Of a stretch of 64,000 bases of DNA, positions 43,929 to 51,706 are shown piece after piece. The notes below the pieces were generated by a model. It searched no databases. It was not told the DNA's origin and saw nothing but the letters and a program-made list of their open reading frames with translations. This DNA comes from Sacculina carcini (lineage: Eukaryota; Arthropoda; Thecostraca; Sacculinidae). The first letter of the stretch is position 1. The number at the start of each line of letters is the position of its first letter. The translations under genes and the position numbers were made by a program. The stretch covers positions 4,248,001-4,312,000 of the forward strand of contig OU696577.1 in assembly GCA_916048095.2 (NCBI GenBank), given 5' to 3'.

Positions 43929-44593
43929 CATAACAAATACATGATGATTAGTATACGGTAAATGCTCTTTTTATCCGACATAGATTATTTTTCGACCCCC
44001 TGAGTATGGTGCGGGATTATAAGAGCCTGCCGGATTATTAGAGCCTGTCGGATTATTTTTGGTAACTCCGCACGGTAGCATTGCGCAAAAACTGCAACAC
44101 AAAAAAAAGTGCGCTGATAACAGGGACGAGAGAAGACGCGTATCTCCACAGTGTATTGTTATGTGTAGTAATCGCCCACGTGTCTTTTGTTATGATGGAA
44201 TCCCACAATCGCATCTCAAGCGAGGACGAGCTCAAGCTTCACGAAGGTGCCGGATTATTTTTCAACCCATACCTGAGGGTGCCGGATTAGTAGAGCCTGC
44301 CGGATAAATAGAGCATTTACGGTAATTATTATTACAAGCAGCTGAGCAGAGCTGGCTATTGATCTGGCTAACGCTACATATATATGGTACACCAGCGACA
44401 AGCATAGTTACCTGGACCTCTTGGTATCGATATCTTCTCCATCTCTGGCTTTGTAGACGGGTATATATGCCTCATCACGGGACCCCGAACCAGAAGATAA
44501 ACGCGCAATATTGCCCGTCTTCAAACACCTTGCTACGCTGGAATGGCTAAAGATTCGCCCTACAAAACTAGGGCGCATATATATACACACCAT
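18243..44593 (-). CDS. SDHAF2: SDHAF2, succinate dehydrogenase assembly factor 2 (three exons)
   Basis: The exons in transcript order are 44578-44412, 40123-39960 and 18358-18243. Their phases fit exactly: AG|A between exons 1 and 2, G|GT between 2 and 3. The total is 447 nt, or 148 residues from the second ATG; starting at the first ATG (44593) adds 5 residues. The protein helps attach FAD to the SDHA subunit of complex II in the mitochondrial matrix. The N-terminus ([18 protein letters not shown]) is basic and free of acidic residues, like a mitochondrial presequence. The family core reads [13 protein letters not shown] and [10 protein letters not shown], and the C-terminus ends in [10 protein letters not shown]. 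The introns are 4.3 kb and 21.6 kb and full of mobile elements. The coding sequence is unbroken, so it looks functional. An extra 5' exon cannot be excluded. Confidence 0.93.
18359..19425. other. SDHAF2 intron 2, 3' part before the palindromes
   Basis: AT-rich intron without exons. A run ACAAATAAACATTGATTGAT followed by more ATTGATTG units (19185-19226) looks like the 3' tail of an old L2/CR1-type LINE. Confidence 0.4.
19426..19619. repeat. Palindrome of a Penelope-like 3' region
   Basis: The left arm runs from GATATAAGATGAAGTTGAAC. It reads through CACAACGTTTCGCCTTACGG to a short duplicated centre, then back as its inverse, with arms of about 85-90 bp. The same arm sequence occurs at 19684-19860, 20074-20367 and 31213-31310 plus 33782-33805. 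Confidence 0.75.
19684..19860 (-). repeat. Single arm of the Penelope-like 3' region
   Basis: This is a longer version of the arm, continuing to AACCATTGTAAGAAACCAAA and on to ACATTAATTGGATATCTGAC. Its inverse lies 11.5 kb away at 31213-31310 and is continued at 33782-33805, split there by the hAT transposon. Confidence 0.7.
19875..20073. repeat. (TA)n and (CA)n microsatellite
   Basis: Long TATATA runs with CACACA interruptions. The many YIYIYI reading frames here are artefacts. Confidence 0.9.
20074..20367. repeat. Near-perfect 294-bp palindrome
   Basis: Arms of about 130 bp (GATATAAGATGGAGTTGAAC to AAACCAAATTCACAAAAA, and the inverse) flank a loop rich in AAAC. The arm is the same Penelope-like 3' sequence as at 19426 and 19684. 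Confidence 0.8.
20449..21145 (+). mobile_element. Penelope-like element fragment with GIY-YIG endonuclease
   Basis: A plus-strand frame at 20740-21000 reads [20 protein letters not shown] and then [10 protein letters not shown], the GIY-YIG nuclease signature found at the C-terminus of Penelope-like reverse transcriptases. One base out of frame it continues to the conserved tail ([20 protein letters not shown], then [11 protein letters not shown] and a stop). The last 150 bp of this tail also occur inverted at 20449-20605, so the fragment is bracketed by inverted repeats. The RT domain is absent. Confidence 0.75.
21201..23350 (+). mobile_element. Helitron-like non-autonomous element, copy 1
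   Basis: The 5' end is A|TCTATATATATAAAAGAGAT, followed by CCTCTGTG and TGTC repeats, as in many Helitrons. The body has diverged repeats of about 150-190 bp built on ATACCATCRTGNTGGAAATTT and GTTAYGGCGGTG. The right part has several TTCCGCACGACGGGCGGG motifs. There is no Rep or helicase frame. Copy 2 follows directly in the same orientation. Confidence 0.6.
23352..25705 (+). mobile_element. Helitron-like non-autonomous element, copy 2 and attached 3' modules
   Basis: It starts A|TCTATAATATAAGAGAGATC and repeats the whole order of copy 1. It then continues into extra 3'-end-like modules: TTCTGCACAACGGGCGGG then TTTTAATGCTAG at about 25147-25175, and others at about 25260, 25424, 25490 and 25672. 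CTAG after a GC-rich motif matches Helitron 3' ends. Confidence 0.55.
26060..27445. mobile_element. DNA transposon with AGTATAGTCATT TIRs and internal hairpins
   Basis: The left end AGTATAGTCATTTGGGGCAA and the right end (inverse AGTATAGTCATTCGGGGCAA) are inverted repeats of about 28 bp. The GGGGCAATTGACGATCG motif recurs about ten times in both directions, including a hairpin with arms of about 38 nt at 26437-26513. Homologous Helitron sequence runs up to both ends (compare 29345-29410), which supports an insertion. The target duplication is unclear. Confidence 0.6.
26660..26930 (+). pseudogene. Possible pogo/Tigger-like transposase C-terminus
   Basis: A frame reading [20 protein letters not shown], followed in the same frame after a stop by more Lys/Arg-rich and acidic sequence, resembles the charged tails of pogo-type transposases. 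No DDE motif was seen. This is a weak match based on composition and position inside a TIR element. Confidence 0.25.
28085..29300 (+). mobile_element. Helitron-like element, 5'-truncated copy
   Basis: It has the same body as copies 1 and 2 (TATACCATCACGTTGGAAAT, then GTTATAGCGGTG, then the 150-190-bp modules), ending near 29277-29288 with GTTCCGCACGACGGGCG. The TC end and TGTC repeats are missing. Confidence 0.5.
29301..31146 (+). mobile_element. Helitron-like 3' modules and a short complete-looking copy
   Basis: The stretch holds several GGGCGGG-bearing modules (about 30070, 30255, 30475, 30655). From about 30700 a short copy runs TATATACATAAAGAAGAAAT to ACAACGGGCGGGTTTTAATG and CTAG|T at 31143-31146, about 450 bp. 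It carries a module (CCCGCGGGCAGCAA and on to GGATTTGACTTCAAG) also present at 27930-28010, 30350-30440 and 34050-34130. Confidence 0.5.
31213..31310 (+). repeat. Penelope-like 3' region, left half of a copy split by hAT
   Basis: ATGTCAGATATCCAATTAAT to GACGATGTGTTATCAC is the inverse of 19750-19860. It resumes at 33790 with TGCTTGATAAAGCCGTAAGG, directly after the hAT transposon, and then fuses to Helitron-like sequence. Confidence 0.75.
31311..33781 (-). mobile_element. hAT transposon with perfect 8-bp target duplication
   Basis: The TIRs are TAGGGTGACCTTTTGTTGC (left, with the inverse at right), and the flanks carry GTTATCAC at 31303-31310 and 33782-33789. The transposase gene lies inside on the minus strand. 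Subterminal regions repeat AAAGTTGCGCTAAAAA on both sides, likely transposase binding sites. The 8-bp duplication and TIR fit the hAT superfamily. Confidence 0.93.
31871..33211 (-). pseudogene. hAT transposase with BED-type zinc finger
   Basis: One frame of 447 codons runs from ATG ([12 protein letters not shown]) to TGA at 31871. It has a zinc-finger part ([20 protein letters not shown], then SSKH), then an RNase H-like core ([40 protein letters not shown]) and the C-terminal dimerisation motif [13 protein letters not shown]. Three in-frame TAA codons interrupt it, near 33145, 33028 and 32304, with no frameshift. The finger and core resemble CGBP1-type hAT proteins. As it stands it would not make a full protein. 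Confidence 0.85.
33790..34373 (+). mobile_element. Helitron-like 3' modules fused to a Penelope fragment
   Basis: After TGCTTGATAAAGCCGTAAGG the sequence switches into GGTTGAGGGATAATATTTGT, a Helitron 3' module. It continues through GGGCGGG motifs at about 33970 and 34175 and ends ACAACGGGCGGGTTTAATG CTAG|T at 34370-34373. Confidence 0.55.
34374..34734 (+). mobile_element. Helitron-like 5' part, truncated
   Basis: TATATATATAAAAGAGGTCC, TCTG repeats and the usual body follow immediately after the 3' end of the previous copy. At about 34734 the body changes abruptly into retroelement sequence. Confidence 0.55.
34735..36245 (+). pseudogene. LTR-retroelement pol fragment (protease and RT), fossil
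   Basis: The 5' part of a long open frame carries an aspartic protease motif (VLVDSGCS), an RT core ([10 protein letters not shown], then AYVDDVFID) and the start of an RNase H-like domain ([14 protein letters not shown]). The RT is only distantly like Ty3/gypsy RTs, and the family is not settled. No LTR or gag was seen. The fragment starts at a Helitron boundary and ends in a different element, so it is a broken relic. Confidence 0.65.
36246..39500 (+). mobile_element. Ty3/gypsy fragment (pol from RT onwards, possible 3' LTR), fossil
   Basis: It begins within RT ([18 protein letters not shown]). It shows an RT with YVDDIL, RNase H ([11 protein letters not shown]), the integrase zinc-binding region (CIKCQRSK) and integrase core ([11 protein letters not shown]), and a GPF-type end ([10 protein letters not shown]). 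A purine run GGGGGGAGGTGG at about 39061 precedes TGTAGCAGCCG at 39073, a possible LTR start. The 5' half is absent and there are several breaks. It is more GC-rich than its surroundings. The right end is uncertain. Confidence 0.75.
39688..39813. repeat. 21-bp minisatellite, six units
   Basis: Six units of AAAATTCATTTGTCTGAATTC with one or more changes each. The period is a multiple of three, but no ATG-led frame uses it. It lies in SDHAF2 intron 2 just before exon 2. Confidence 0.85.
39960..40123 (-). CDS. SDHAF2: SDHAF2 exon 2 (conserved core)
   Basis: The acceptor is TTTCGCAG|ATTG and the donor GCG|GTATCG. The exon encodes [13 protein letters not shown] and continues to [13 protein letters not shown], the most conserved part of the family, in 54 full codons plus one base at each end. 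Confidence 0.95.
40337..41694. mobile_element. Non-autonomous DNA transposon with CCGTCAATTGACGG TIRs
   Basis: The left end AACTACCTAGAAGGACCAGA and the right end (inverse AACTACGTAGAAGGATCGGT) are inverted repeats of about 45 bp. Both contain the palindrome CCGTCAATTGACGG or a close form. There is no ORF. The ends resemble some piggyBac-type TIRs, but no TTAA target duplication was seen, so the superfamily is open. It lies in SDHAF2 intron 1. Confidence 0.6.
42000..43400 (+). mobile_element. LINE 5' part (ORF1 end and endonuclease), CR1/Jockey-like
   Basis: The end of an Ala/Gly-rich ORF1 ([20 protein letters not shown] to RSRRRH, stop at about 42180) is followed by an endonuclease: [62 protein letters not shown] and [12 protein letters not shown]. 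It continues with stops into [19 protein letters not shown] up to about 43400, where it breaks off. The RT is missing. A (TA)n tract sits inside the endonuclease. It lies in SDHAF2 intron 1. Confidence 0.75.
42706..42772. repeat. (TA)n tract inside the LINE endonuclease
   Basis: About 33 TA units interrupt the endonuclease between KGKS and TVVYRKP and replace the usual strand at this place. The frame happens to stay open across it. Confidence 0.85.
43401..43867. other. Intron 1 filler after the LINE
   Basis: No gene was recognised. It contains ACACAC-rich patches and GCACAAGCACTGCACAAGCA-type short repeats near 43430. Confidence 0.35.
43868..43924. repeat. (TA)n microsatellite
   Basis: An uninterrupted TATATA run in SDHAF2 intron 1. 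Confidence 0.9.
43956..44322. mobile_element. pogo/Tigger-like MITE
   Basis: The ends CGGTAAATGCTCTTTTTATC and (inverse right) CCGTAAATGCTCTATTTATC are inverted repeats flanked by TA on both sides (43954-43955 and 44323-44324). Internal GCCGGATTA motifs repeat. The TIR style and TA duplication fit pogo-type elements. There is no ORF. Confidence 0.7.
44412..44578 (-). CDS. SDHAF2: SDHAF2 exon 1 (mitochondrial presequence)
   Basis: It runs from ATG (44578-44576) through [17 protein letters not shown] and [20 protein letters not shown] to the donor AG|GTAACT. An in-frame ATG also occurs at 44593-44591 (MVCIYM). The shorter start gives the more typical targeting peptide. A TATAAAGG lies just upstream on the same strand (about 44598-44605), rather close to the ATG. 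Confidence 0.88.
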
Positions 44594-45246
44594 TTCCTTT
44601 ATACAATGTTTGACACTTCACAAACACAGATTAGAGAAATACTGGGACTATACGCAGGGCTGCCAGCTGTCTCAAGCCACATATTACGCCAGACCGCCGA
44701 CGAAAAAAAAGCCAAAAAAAGCCAACCTCGAACCACTGGTGGTGCTTGGTGCGCTTGCTGGAACAAGCACTTGCTGTGCTTGCTGGAAAAAGCAAGCAAA
44801 GTGCCAAAACGCCAAACTAGATACTATTTTACAAAAATAATTGCTTCCACAATGTATGTTTCAGGTGGAAAAATGATTTCATGGAAATATATTTACAAAA
44901 AACATTTCTACTGCACAGATACATTTTTTCTCAATTTTCAAAATTTTCAGCGAATTATGGATATTTCCAGTACGCTAAGTAAAAAATTAATCTAGTTTCT
45001 GTTAATGCCCTCTACATTATCGTTCATCTATTTGCAATTAAACGTTTTTGTAGTAGTGTTAAAATACACTCAAAACGTGCATTTCGTTCTTAATATTCTT
45101 TTGAATCATCTCACAAACTAGGGACGATCTAGCAAGCTAATAATATATTTTACTTGAGCTGCGTTTAATTACCTGATATAAATACTTTTTGCAGAAATGT
45201 GTTGAGACCTGTGTTATTTAACAATAATAGAAATACATTCTATTAA
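44594..45246. other. Upstream flank of SDHAF2
   Basis: This is the presumed SDHAF2 promoter side. Apart from TATAAAGG at about 44598-44605 (minus) no element was recognised. A plus-strand frame across exon 1 and this flank (44543-44995) shows no known domain. Confidence 0.35.
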
Positions 45247-45254
45247 GTTATTCC

Positions 45255-45574
45255 CAGCGGCGGCGCCAGGATTATGCCAATGAGGGGGCTGAGGGAGGCT
45301 AAGGAAAAAGTTGGGAGGGGGTGAGGAAAAGTTGAGGGGGCTTGGCGAATCATGAAGAGCTGGACTCGAAGAGATACACTGACTACATAATATTATAATA
45401 TGGAACTGAGGCACACTGATTCAGTTCTGGAACTTGAACCAAAATTACAGGACTTCATCTACAGTGGCAAGAAATACTAACGTCCATGATTATGATTTTT
45501 GGGGGGCTTAGGGGGGCTTGGCATATTTTTGGGGCACTCCAGCCCCTCCAATCGCCCCCTTGGCGCCGCCACTG
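45255..45574. mobile_element. hAT-type MITE with 8-bp target duplication
   Basis: It runs CAGCGGCGGCGCCAGGATTA to TTGGCGCCGCCACTG, with the perfect flanking duplication GTTATTCC at 45247-45254 and 45575-45582. It is 320 bp, G-rich inside, with no ORF. A relative starts at 63751. Confidence 0.88.
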
Positions 45575-45582
45575 GTTATTCC

Positions 45583-46005
45583 ACAATGTTGAAGTGAACA
45601 TTGTATGATTGCCTCTTATAAAATTGGGTGTTGGTCCTGCTCCTGCCCTCCTTGGACTCCTTCCATTCCACAGCAATGGAAAACACTTAACATTTATAAG
45701 CATGATAAAGCAAATGCAGGCAACAAATCAATAAATTGATAATACATTGTGCAGTGATACTGGACACAGCAATGGTTGTATCTTGCATCTTGTACACAGC
45801 AGCATCTTGTATGCGCATTTACGCCGTTCCTTTTTCATTTATTCAACTAACAAAAATGTTTACGATATAAAAATAGCAATGATCACTTCGATAAAAAATG
45901 CCAAAAAGAGGCCACAGTATATTTGGCCTTTAAACCGAATTTCCACGAGGCCAGCATCGTTGGAAAAACGATCAACGAGTAATCGGCCTTAAACGAACGA
46001 GAGAT
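45583..46005. other. Intergenic stretch before transposon A
   Basis: No gene was seen. The motif ATCGGCCTTAAA at 45982-45993 recurs in the same direction at 51469-51480, just beyond the other end of the nested transposons A and B. Confidence 0.4.
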
Positions 46006-46014
46006 CGGTGTGAC

Positions 46015-48966
46015 GGCCCAAGATGCGACATGGCCCAAGATGCGACAGCGACGCTTACGACGCGTTTAAGGCATTCAATGCCTTCACCGAATATTTATTC
46101 CTTCACTGAAACTTGTAGGGTCTGTTATTATCTGTTATGAAATTGCATTTGTTGTTTGAATAGTTTCTTGCTGTCATATTCTGACTTCACATTGATTTAA
46201 TAAGTCTTATTGGGGCCTTTATTCACTTTATTCTGGTGTCTTATTTTCGTTGCAGTGGAAGTTGTAAGGACCAATTCCATTGTTGTTTTGTTGTGGGAAT
46301 GGTCTCTGTTCAGGAAAATAGCTGCAGATGTTGAGCTATTATCTAGGTGATATTTGTCTTTGTGTACAATGTTATTTTTAGTGAGTAATTTTTTAGGAAT
46401 ATAACTTTTGAGGAACCTTGCATTACTGTGTTTGTGGTGTAGTCGTATTGTAGGCCCCAAACATGAGTTTCTTGGGAATTTCGTTTCGAGCATGTTCTCC
46501 ACATGTGTTCATTTCATGCTCCATCTGTTTTCGTTTTTCCTCGTTTTCATCTCTTAATTCAATTTCAATTCAATTCAAACAATATATTTGCAATCCACAT
46601 CTGGTTTTTCTTGCAAACATTTACATTTGTGTACATGGTCGAAATCACGTGTAAAAAATGGCATAAGTTATAAAGAATTTGGCATCATCGTTTTATAGTT
46701 ATACAGATAAAATCTATTGAAAAATTTTTATATAAAAAAATAAAATAAAATATAATTATCGAAAACTATACAATAAAACAACAGCTTGCATGTAAGACTA
46801 GTCTAGCTAACAAACAAAAGACCGGAATAGTTTGGAGTGACTGAATATTGTGACGAAATTAAAGCTGTTTGTTATAGGTTTTTGCTGCTCTTGTGCGGAA
46901 AAGCGATGATGTGCGCTCAAATCTGTTTCGCGTTATCTCCAGACTCCCCCGATTCGTTGCTCTTGTGGACTTGCACGAGACCGAGTTGCGAAAGGTGAAC
47001 ATATCGGCAGGGATGCGCGACGCTAGTGGCTCGTGTAGCGCGCGATTTACGGCCTTCAGATCGCCGGTCGCCAGCATGTGTTCGCTGGTAGGCCAATTTA
47101 GTCGCCTCAAAGTCGGTGAGACATGATCGAACTGATGGAGACAATCAACCGCTCTGGCGGCAAGGCGAAAAACACTGTTTAGTTTATGATGCAGCGTCTT
47201 GCCGCAGCCTCCCCACACCGGCAAGCAGTATCGAAGCCGTGGGAATACATGTGCCTCAATAATTCTACTGGTGATGTCCGGGGTGAGGGTACGACGAAAT
47301 TCCAGCAGTGCTATTATGATTGCCTTGCAGCGGCGAACAACTTGGGCGACTTGTACGCTCCATAATAGTTGGCTGTCCACATATACCCCGAGTATCTCTT
47401 ATGTTATCAGCCCTGTATTTCTGACTTATTACGAGTTTTGTTTGGCAGTTAAACCGAATAAAATCGTTGATCGGTTGTTTGTTTTTCTACACGTGAGCAT
47501 TTTTCGATTGGTGAATGTACCAATCGAAGCTACCTACACACGGTGTAAATGTGTGTAGATGTACACGCGCATTCACATAGGGGTCATTTGTAGTGAACCA
47601 CAGGCTCGGTTCATCCTCAGATTATTCTGCAACTTTTTGTTTATTGTTGACTGTCGAAGTGTCTCTTGAGTGACTGTTTTCTGACAATGCATGGCTGATT
47701 TACAGCTCGCCTTACAATCAAAGCATCACCATTTCTTACTAAATCAAAACTTGTTCTGCCACGGGGCTAGCAGAGTGGAATGCAGATGTTCATGTCCACA
47801 ATGACTACAGGTTCCCCTTCACCATGGAAAGTATTATCCGCTCAGAGGCGGGGTCTCATAGCTGCCACGCTGCTCGCTGTGACCTGCTTCTCATGGACGG
47901 AATTCGAGCATACACACACACACACACTTATTGTGTTCAACACGAATCTGAGTAGAATAAGATTGGTTGATGCTGAACACGTGTTATACTAACCATGCAG
48001 TTTGAACTTGGACGCCCACTGGATAATCTGATGTTTGATTATTGAAGAGGGCAGCGATGTTAGTAAATATACCCTCACATCCCCCAGAGTAGTGATTTTA
48101 AATTAAATGAACTTCAATAGTTTTTAGTGTGCGTACTTTATCCACATATATATAGATTGTTGACCATACGCATTTAAACACATCAGTAGAGAAGGCTATG
48201 TTCGCGTGTAATTTTGCGGGTGCAAAGCCTCACGGCTCCGGCTGGCACACCGCAGGTCCGGCCGCCACACGGGTTTTCGCAGTCACGGCCAGCACAGAAA
48301 TACTTTCTCGACACTCGTATCAATCACGTCACTGTTTGACCAACATAAAGCCGACCACCAGGAAAAACAGTTCAACTCGTGTACTAACCAACAAAGCAAC
48401 AAGACCAATCAAGCAATAATATATTTCGTTTAGCGCATATAACCACATATGCGAGCACAAATAATCAACGGCAAGAATAAATAGAATGAATCCAATGTAG
48501 CAAACACGTATACACACACAATATACAGAAACATCAACACCAGAACAAGCACACAAGAGAAAGCTAAAAGATTGCCGAAAACAACAGGCAGCAGAAAATA
48601 AACGTGCGCTCATCAGTTTAACCAATCAATCACCTGCGGTATAACAAACCAGACAGATATAAAAACCATTCCCACGACAAAACACAACAAACAATGGAAT
48701 GGGTCCTTACAACTTCCACTGCAAGGAAAATAAGACACCAGAATAAGCATTTAAGTAAATAAAGGCCCCAATAAGACTAATTAAATCAATGTGAACTCAG
48801 AATATGACAGCAAGAGACTATTCAAACAACAAATGCAATTTCATAACAGATAATATCAGACCCTACAAGTTTCAGTGAAGGAACAAATATTCGGTGAAGG
48901 CATTGAATGCCTTAAACGCGTCATAAGCGTCGCTGTCGCATCTTGGGCCATGTCGCATCTTGGGCC
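46015..48966. mobile_element. Long-TIR DNA transposon A (MULE-like)
   Basis: The ends read GGCCCAAGATGCGACATGGC and are inverted repeats of about 295 bp (46015-46310 and 48655-48966, over 90% alike by eye). The flanks are CGGTGTGAC (46006-46014) and CGTTGTGAC (48966-48974), an 8-9-bp duplication with one mismatch, as in Mutator-like elements. No transposase was recognised. It contains a LINE RT fragment and a segment at about 47975-48090 (GTTATACTAACCATGC, CTTGGACGC, CCTCACATCC) also found in transposon B. Confidence 0.7.
46859..47415 (-). pseudogene. LINE reverse transcriptase C-terminal fragment inside A
   Basis: The frame EILGVYVDSQLLWSVQVAQV continues through VFPRLRYCLPVWGG and KLNSVFRLAARAV to RTRAAKTYNKQL, the palm end and thumb of a non-LTR RT. 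The catalytic core is missing. The clade is not settled. It is 5'-truncated near 47415. Confidence 0.65.
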
Positions 48967-51464
48967 GTTGTGACAGATAAAACGGGGACATAGATAAAAT
49001 GGGGACATCGACGCATTTGATACAAAATTTTACGCATTTGAAGGGATTTGAAGGCTTTTCACTGTATGGTGTATGGATTTTGAAGGAATTTTAAGGTTTT
49101 CACCCAACTTGGTGCATGTCTACCGTATGGCGCGGTTGTAGTAAAGAAACAAGTTGTCATCTGAGCCTAACCTGTGCTATATGCAGTAACCAATAACAAC
49201 AACAACAACAACAACAACAACAGAAACAAGTTGCTTGGTGAAAATGGGGACATCGTCTAGTCTATTGCTATTTATTGAAGTTATAGGGTTTGTTTTTTGG
49301 TGCGGGCTAGTGTTGAGTTTATATGAGCTATTGGGAGTATTTTTCGTTTAATGTTCAAATCTGAAATCGACTTTTATCGTTTATATAAACGTGTAAATAG
49401 TGGATTGAACTTGTTGATGTAAACGTGTCTTTACAGGCTTGTGCATTCGCTAACTGTCCTTCGGTGTAGAATTCGCTTGCATTGTGTGTGACTACATTGG
49501 TATGCCCGCTTGCGTATGACTATGTCTGATTTGTATATATGCTTGTTTGTCCATCCTGAAGTGGAGTGTGTGCGTGAGAAGTCGTGAATGTTGAGTGAGT
49601 TGTTGCGCTGCTTGCTGTTGCTGAGTACAGATAATACATTGCCTCCATTATGACCACGCCTTTGACAGAACTGAACTATTGAAGTGGTTTTTCTTGTTTG
49701 CTCGTATTTTTCCTCATTTTGTTTTTCTTGGAATATCATTCAAATAGGTGATTAAGCTACGCTGTAAAATACGCTGTAATATGCTGTAATGTAATACGCT
49801 GTAAAATACGCGTATCATTCGGAGATCAACGGATAGGCTGAGAGCACTAACAGCCAACGGACCAATGACCAGCTGCGTGTGCCAGCGTTTGCGTATGTGT
49901 GAGTGTGTGAAGGGGGACATGTGGACATGGACAACTGCATTCCACTCAGCTATCCCAGTGGCTGAACAAAGTATGATTCAGTAAGACAGGGTGAAACTAT
50001 GAGTTTCAGGCGAGCTGGAAATAAGTCATGTATTGTCAAGAAACAGCCAACATTCAGGAAACGCTTCGATAATCAACAATGTCTTCTTCACAGACGTGTC
50101 TTCATTATAGACATAACAGCGCATCAAGCATGTGATGCACCGCACACGATCCACAAATGTAGGACTGACAATATAACAAATGAAAAGTAGATAACTAACC
50201 GAAACTGAAAATACGACAAAAGAATCAAAATGTTACTTGGATATCACTATAACAGAGTTATAATATAATAAACGTGTAAATAGTGGATTGAACTAAACTA
50301 GTGAAGTAATCTTTGCTGATTTGTTTTTGTACTTGTCTCCTAGTGTAGCAAACCAATTTAATTCAGAAGGAAAATTTCGTCAGCAATATCCGCCATAATT
50401 GGACCCCTGAAGCACAACAGTCGACTGGAGGCCAGACACCCCCGGGAATTGCCGCGCCAACAGCGACTCAGCCGCATCGATGACTGTGTCATTGAGCCAG
50501 CAGTGCGGGTCCGCAAGCGTCAGGCTGATGTTGATGCGGTCCGACGCGCTCGGCACAGCCGTCCATTGAGTCAATGGGCGTCTGGCGTCATTCATGCGGC
50601 GCCGCTTGACTGCAGGCTCGGTGACACCTTCAGGTTCGTCACACGCTGTGAAGACCGACGACGGGCTGGCGATGCAGGCATCAACTGACACAGTGGAAAG
50701 GAGCCCATGGTCGCAAGGTGCGGTGTCTTGGGCGCTGTCCGCCAGTTCCGCGGCAACTCCAGGAGACGACGGAGCAAAATCAGCGTAATATTGGATCATT
50801 AGTTGCAATTGAACAAGCGTGTTATACCAACCATGTAACCGAAACTTGGACGCGCGCTGGATGACATTGTTTCCTCTGCCTTGACATTGACGAGGGACAT
50901 ACTCGGGTTTGTAAATAGGACCTCACATCCTCTAGAGTGGAGCCTGTCTGAAATTTTGACAAGTTTTCAAGTAGTACGTAACCTACCTTATCATAAATTC
51001 AATATTAAACCACGTCATCGCTTTTACAACACAAAACACCAGCAATGAGAACTGTTTATGTGTGCTCTAACCAACCAGACGGCTATAAAAATTATCGTTC
51101 ATTAACAAACCAGACAACTAATACAGTGAGTGGTTACTAACCAAACAAGCAACAAACACAAGCACTAACGAACCAAGCACCAAAGAATTTAAGAACAACA
51201 CATTTACTCAAAAATACATTTGTCCCCTATGAAATTAACCAAAATACATACCTGGGTACCCATGTCTACAATGAAAAACTAGCAACTACCCAACTACGTT
51301 ACTACAACTGCACTGCAAGAATCACTAATCACAGCACATGTTATAACATCCAGTGCGCATGGTACGAAGGGAAATCCTTCAAATTCCATCAAATGCGTCA
51401 TATCTTGTATCGAATGCGTCGATGTCCCCATTTTATCTATGTCCCCGTTTTCCCTGTCACACCG
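48966..51464. mobile_element. Long-TIR DNA transposon B with a Ulp1-like gene piece
   Basis: The ends CGTTGTGACAGATAAAACGG and (inverse right) CGGTGTGACAGGGAAAACGG continue as inverted repeats of about 100 bp with the sub-repeat AAAATGGGGACATCGACGCA. Inside, AAACGTGTAAATAGTGGATT (49388 and 50270) is a direct repeat about 880 bp apart. The right half shares segments with A, so both belong to one group. It carries the frame at 50380-50808. Confidence 0.6.
50380..50808 (-). CDS. Ulp1-like (C48) peptidase fragment
   Basis: This 142-codon frame ends WLNDTVIDAAESLLARQFPG, then VSGLQSTVVLQG and a stop. WLND followed by an amphipathic helix and GLQ is the entry to Ulp1/SENP-type cysteine peptidase domains carried by several animal and plant transposons. 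The catalytic His, Asp and Cys would lie further downstream and are not present. The upstream half (KRRRMND, Ser/Ala-rich) is not recognised. It is probably the surviving start of a captured or element-borne gene. Confidence 0.45.
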   Translation of the reverse strand: MQLMIQYYADFAPSSPGVAAELADSAQDTAPCDHGLLSTVSVDACIASPSSVFTACDEPEGVTEPAVKRRRMNDARRPLTQWTAVPSASDRINISLTLADPHCWLNDTVIDAAESLLARQFPGVSGLQSTVVLQGSNYGGYC

Positions 51465-51639
51465 TCACATCGGCCTTAAAAAGCCAAGCCTGGCAGCCCT
51501 GACTTTACGTCGCAATTACGTAAGATACACTTACACTTATACACTCAGAGTTCAAAATCAGAAATGCCTTTTATGATCTGTATATGTCTTTTAAAATAAA
51601 ATTTGACCGACAATTTTTTTGGGTTTCTTTTTAATTATT

Positions 51640-51706
51640 AACAAGACGGCGTGAAATGGTCGGTTCGGCCGAAACGCCCAAACGACAACAACAACAACAA
51701 CATTAA
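51640..51706 (+). mobile_element. Tail of an I-group LINE
   Basis: GGCGTGAAATGGTCGGTTCG, then GCCGAAACGCC (hairpin at 51648-51678), is followed by (CAA)n. This matches the 3' end of the I-group fragment at 52756-54127. How far it extends upstream is unclear. Confidence 0.6.

Noticed and set aside
44543-44995. Plus-strand 150-codon gene across SDHAF2 exon 1
   Set aside because: It overlaps a well-supported exon on the other strand and shows no domain or splice structure.
49195-49222. Third I-group LINE tail at a (CAA)n run
   Set aside because: The run lacks the GGCGT/ACGCC hairpin that precedes (CAA)n in the two accepted tails.
50449-50788. Plus-strand genes opposite the Ulp1-like frame
   Set aside because: They are shadows of the minus frame, which alone shows a recognisable motif.
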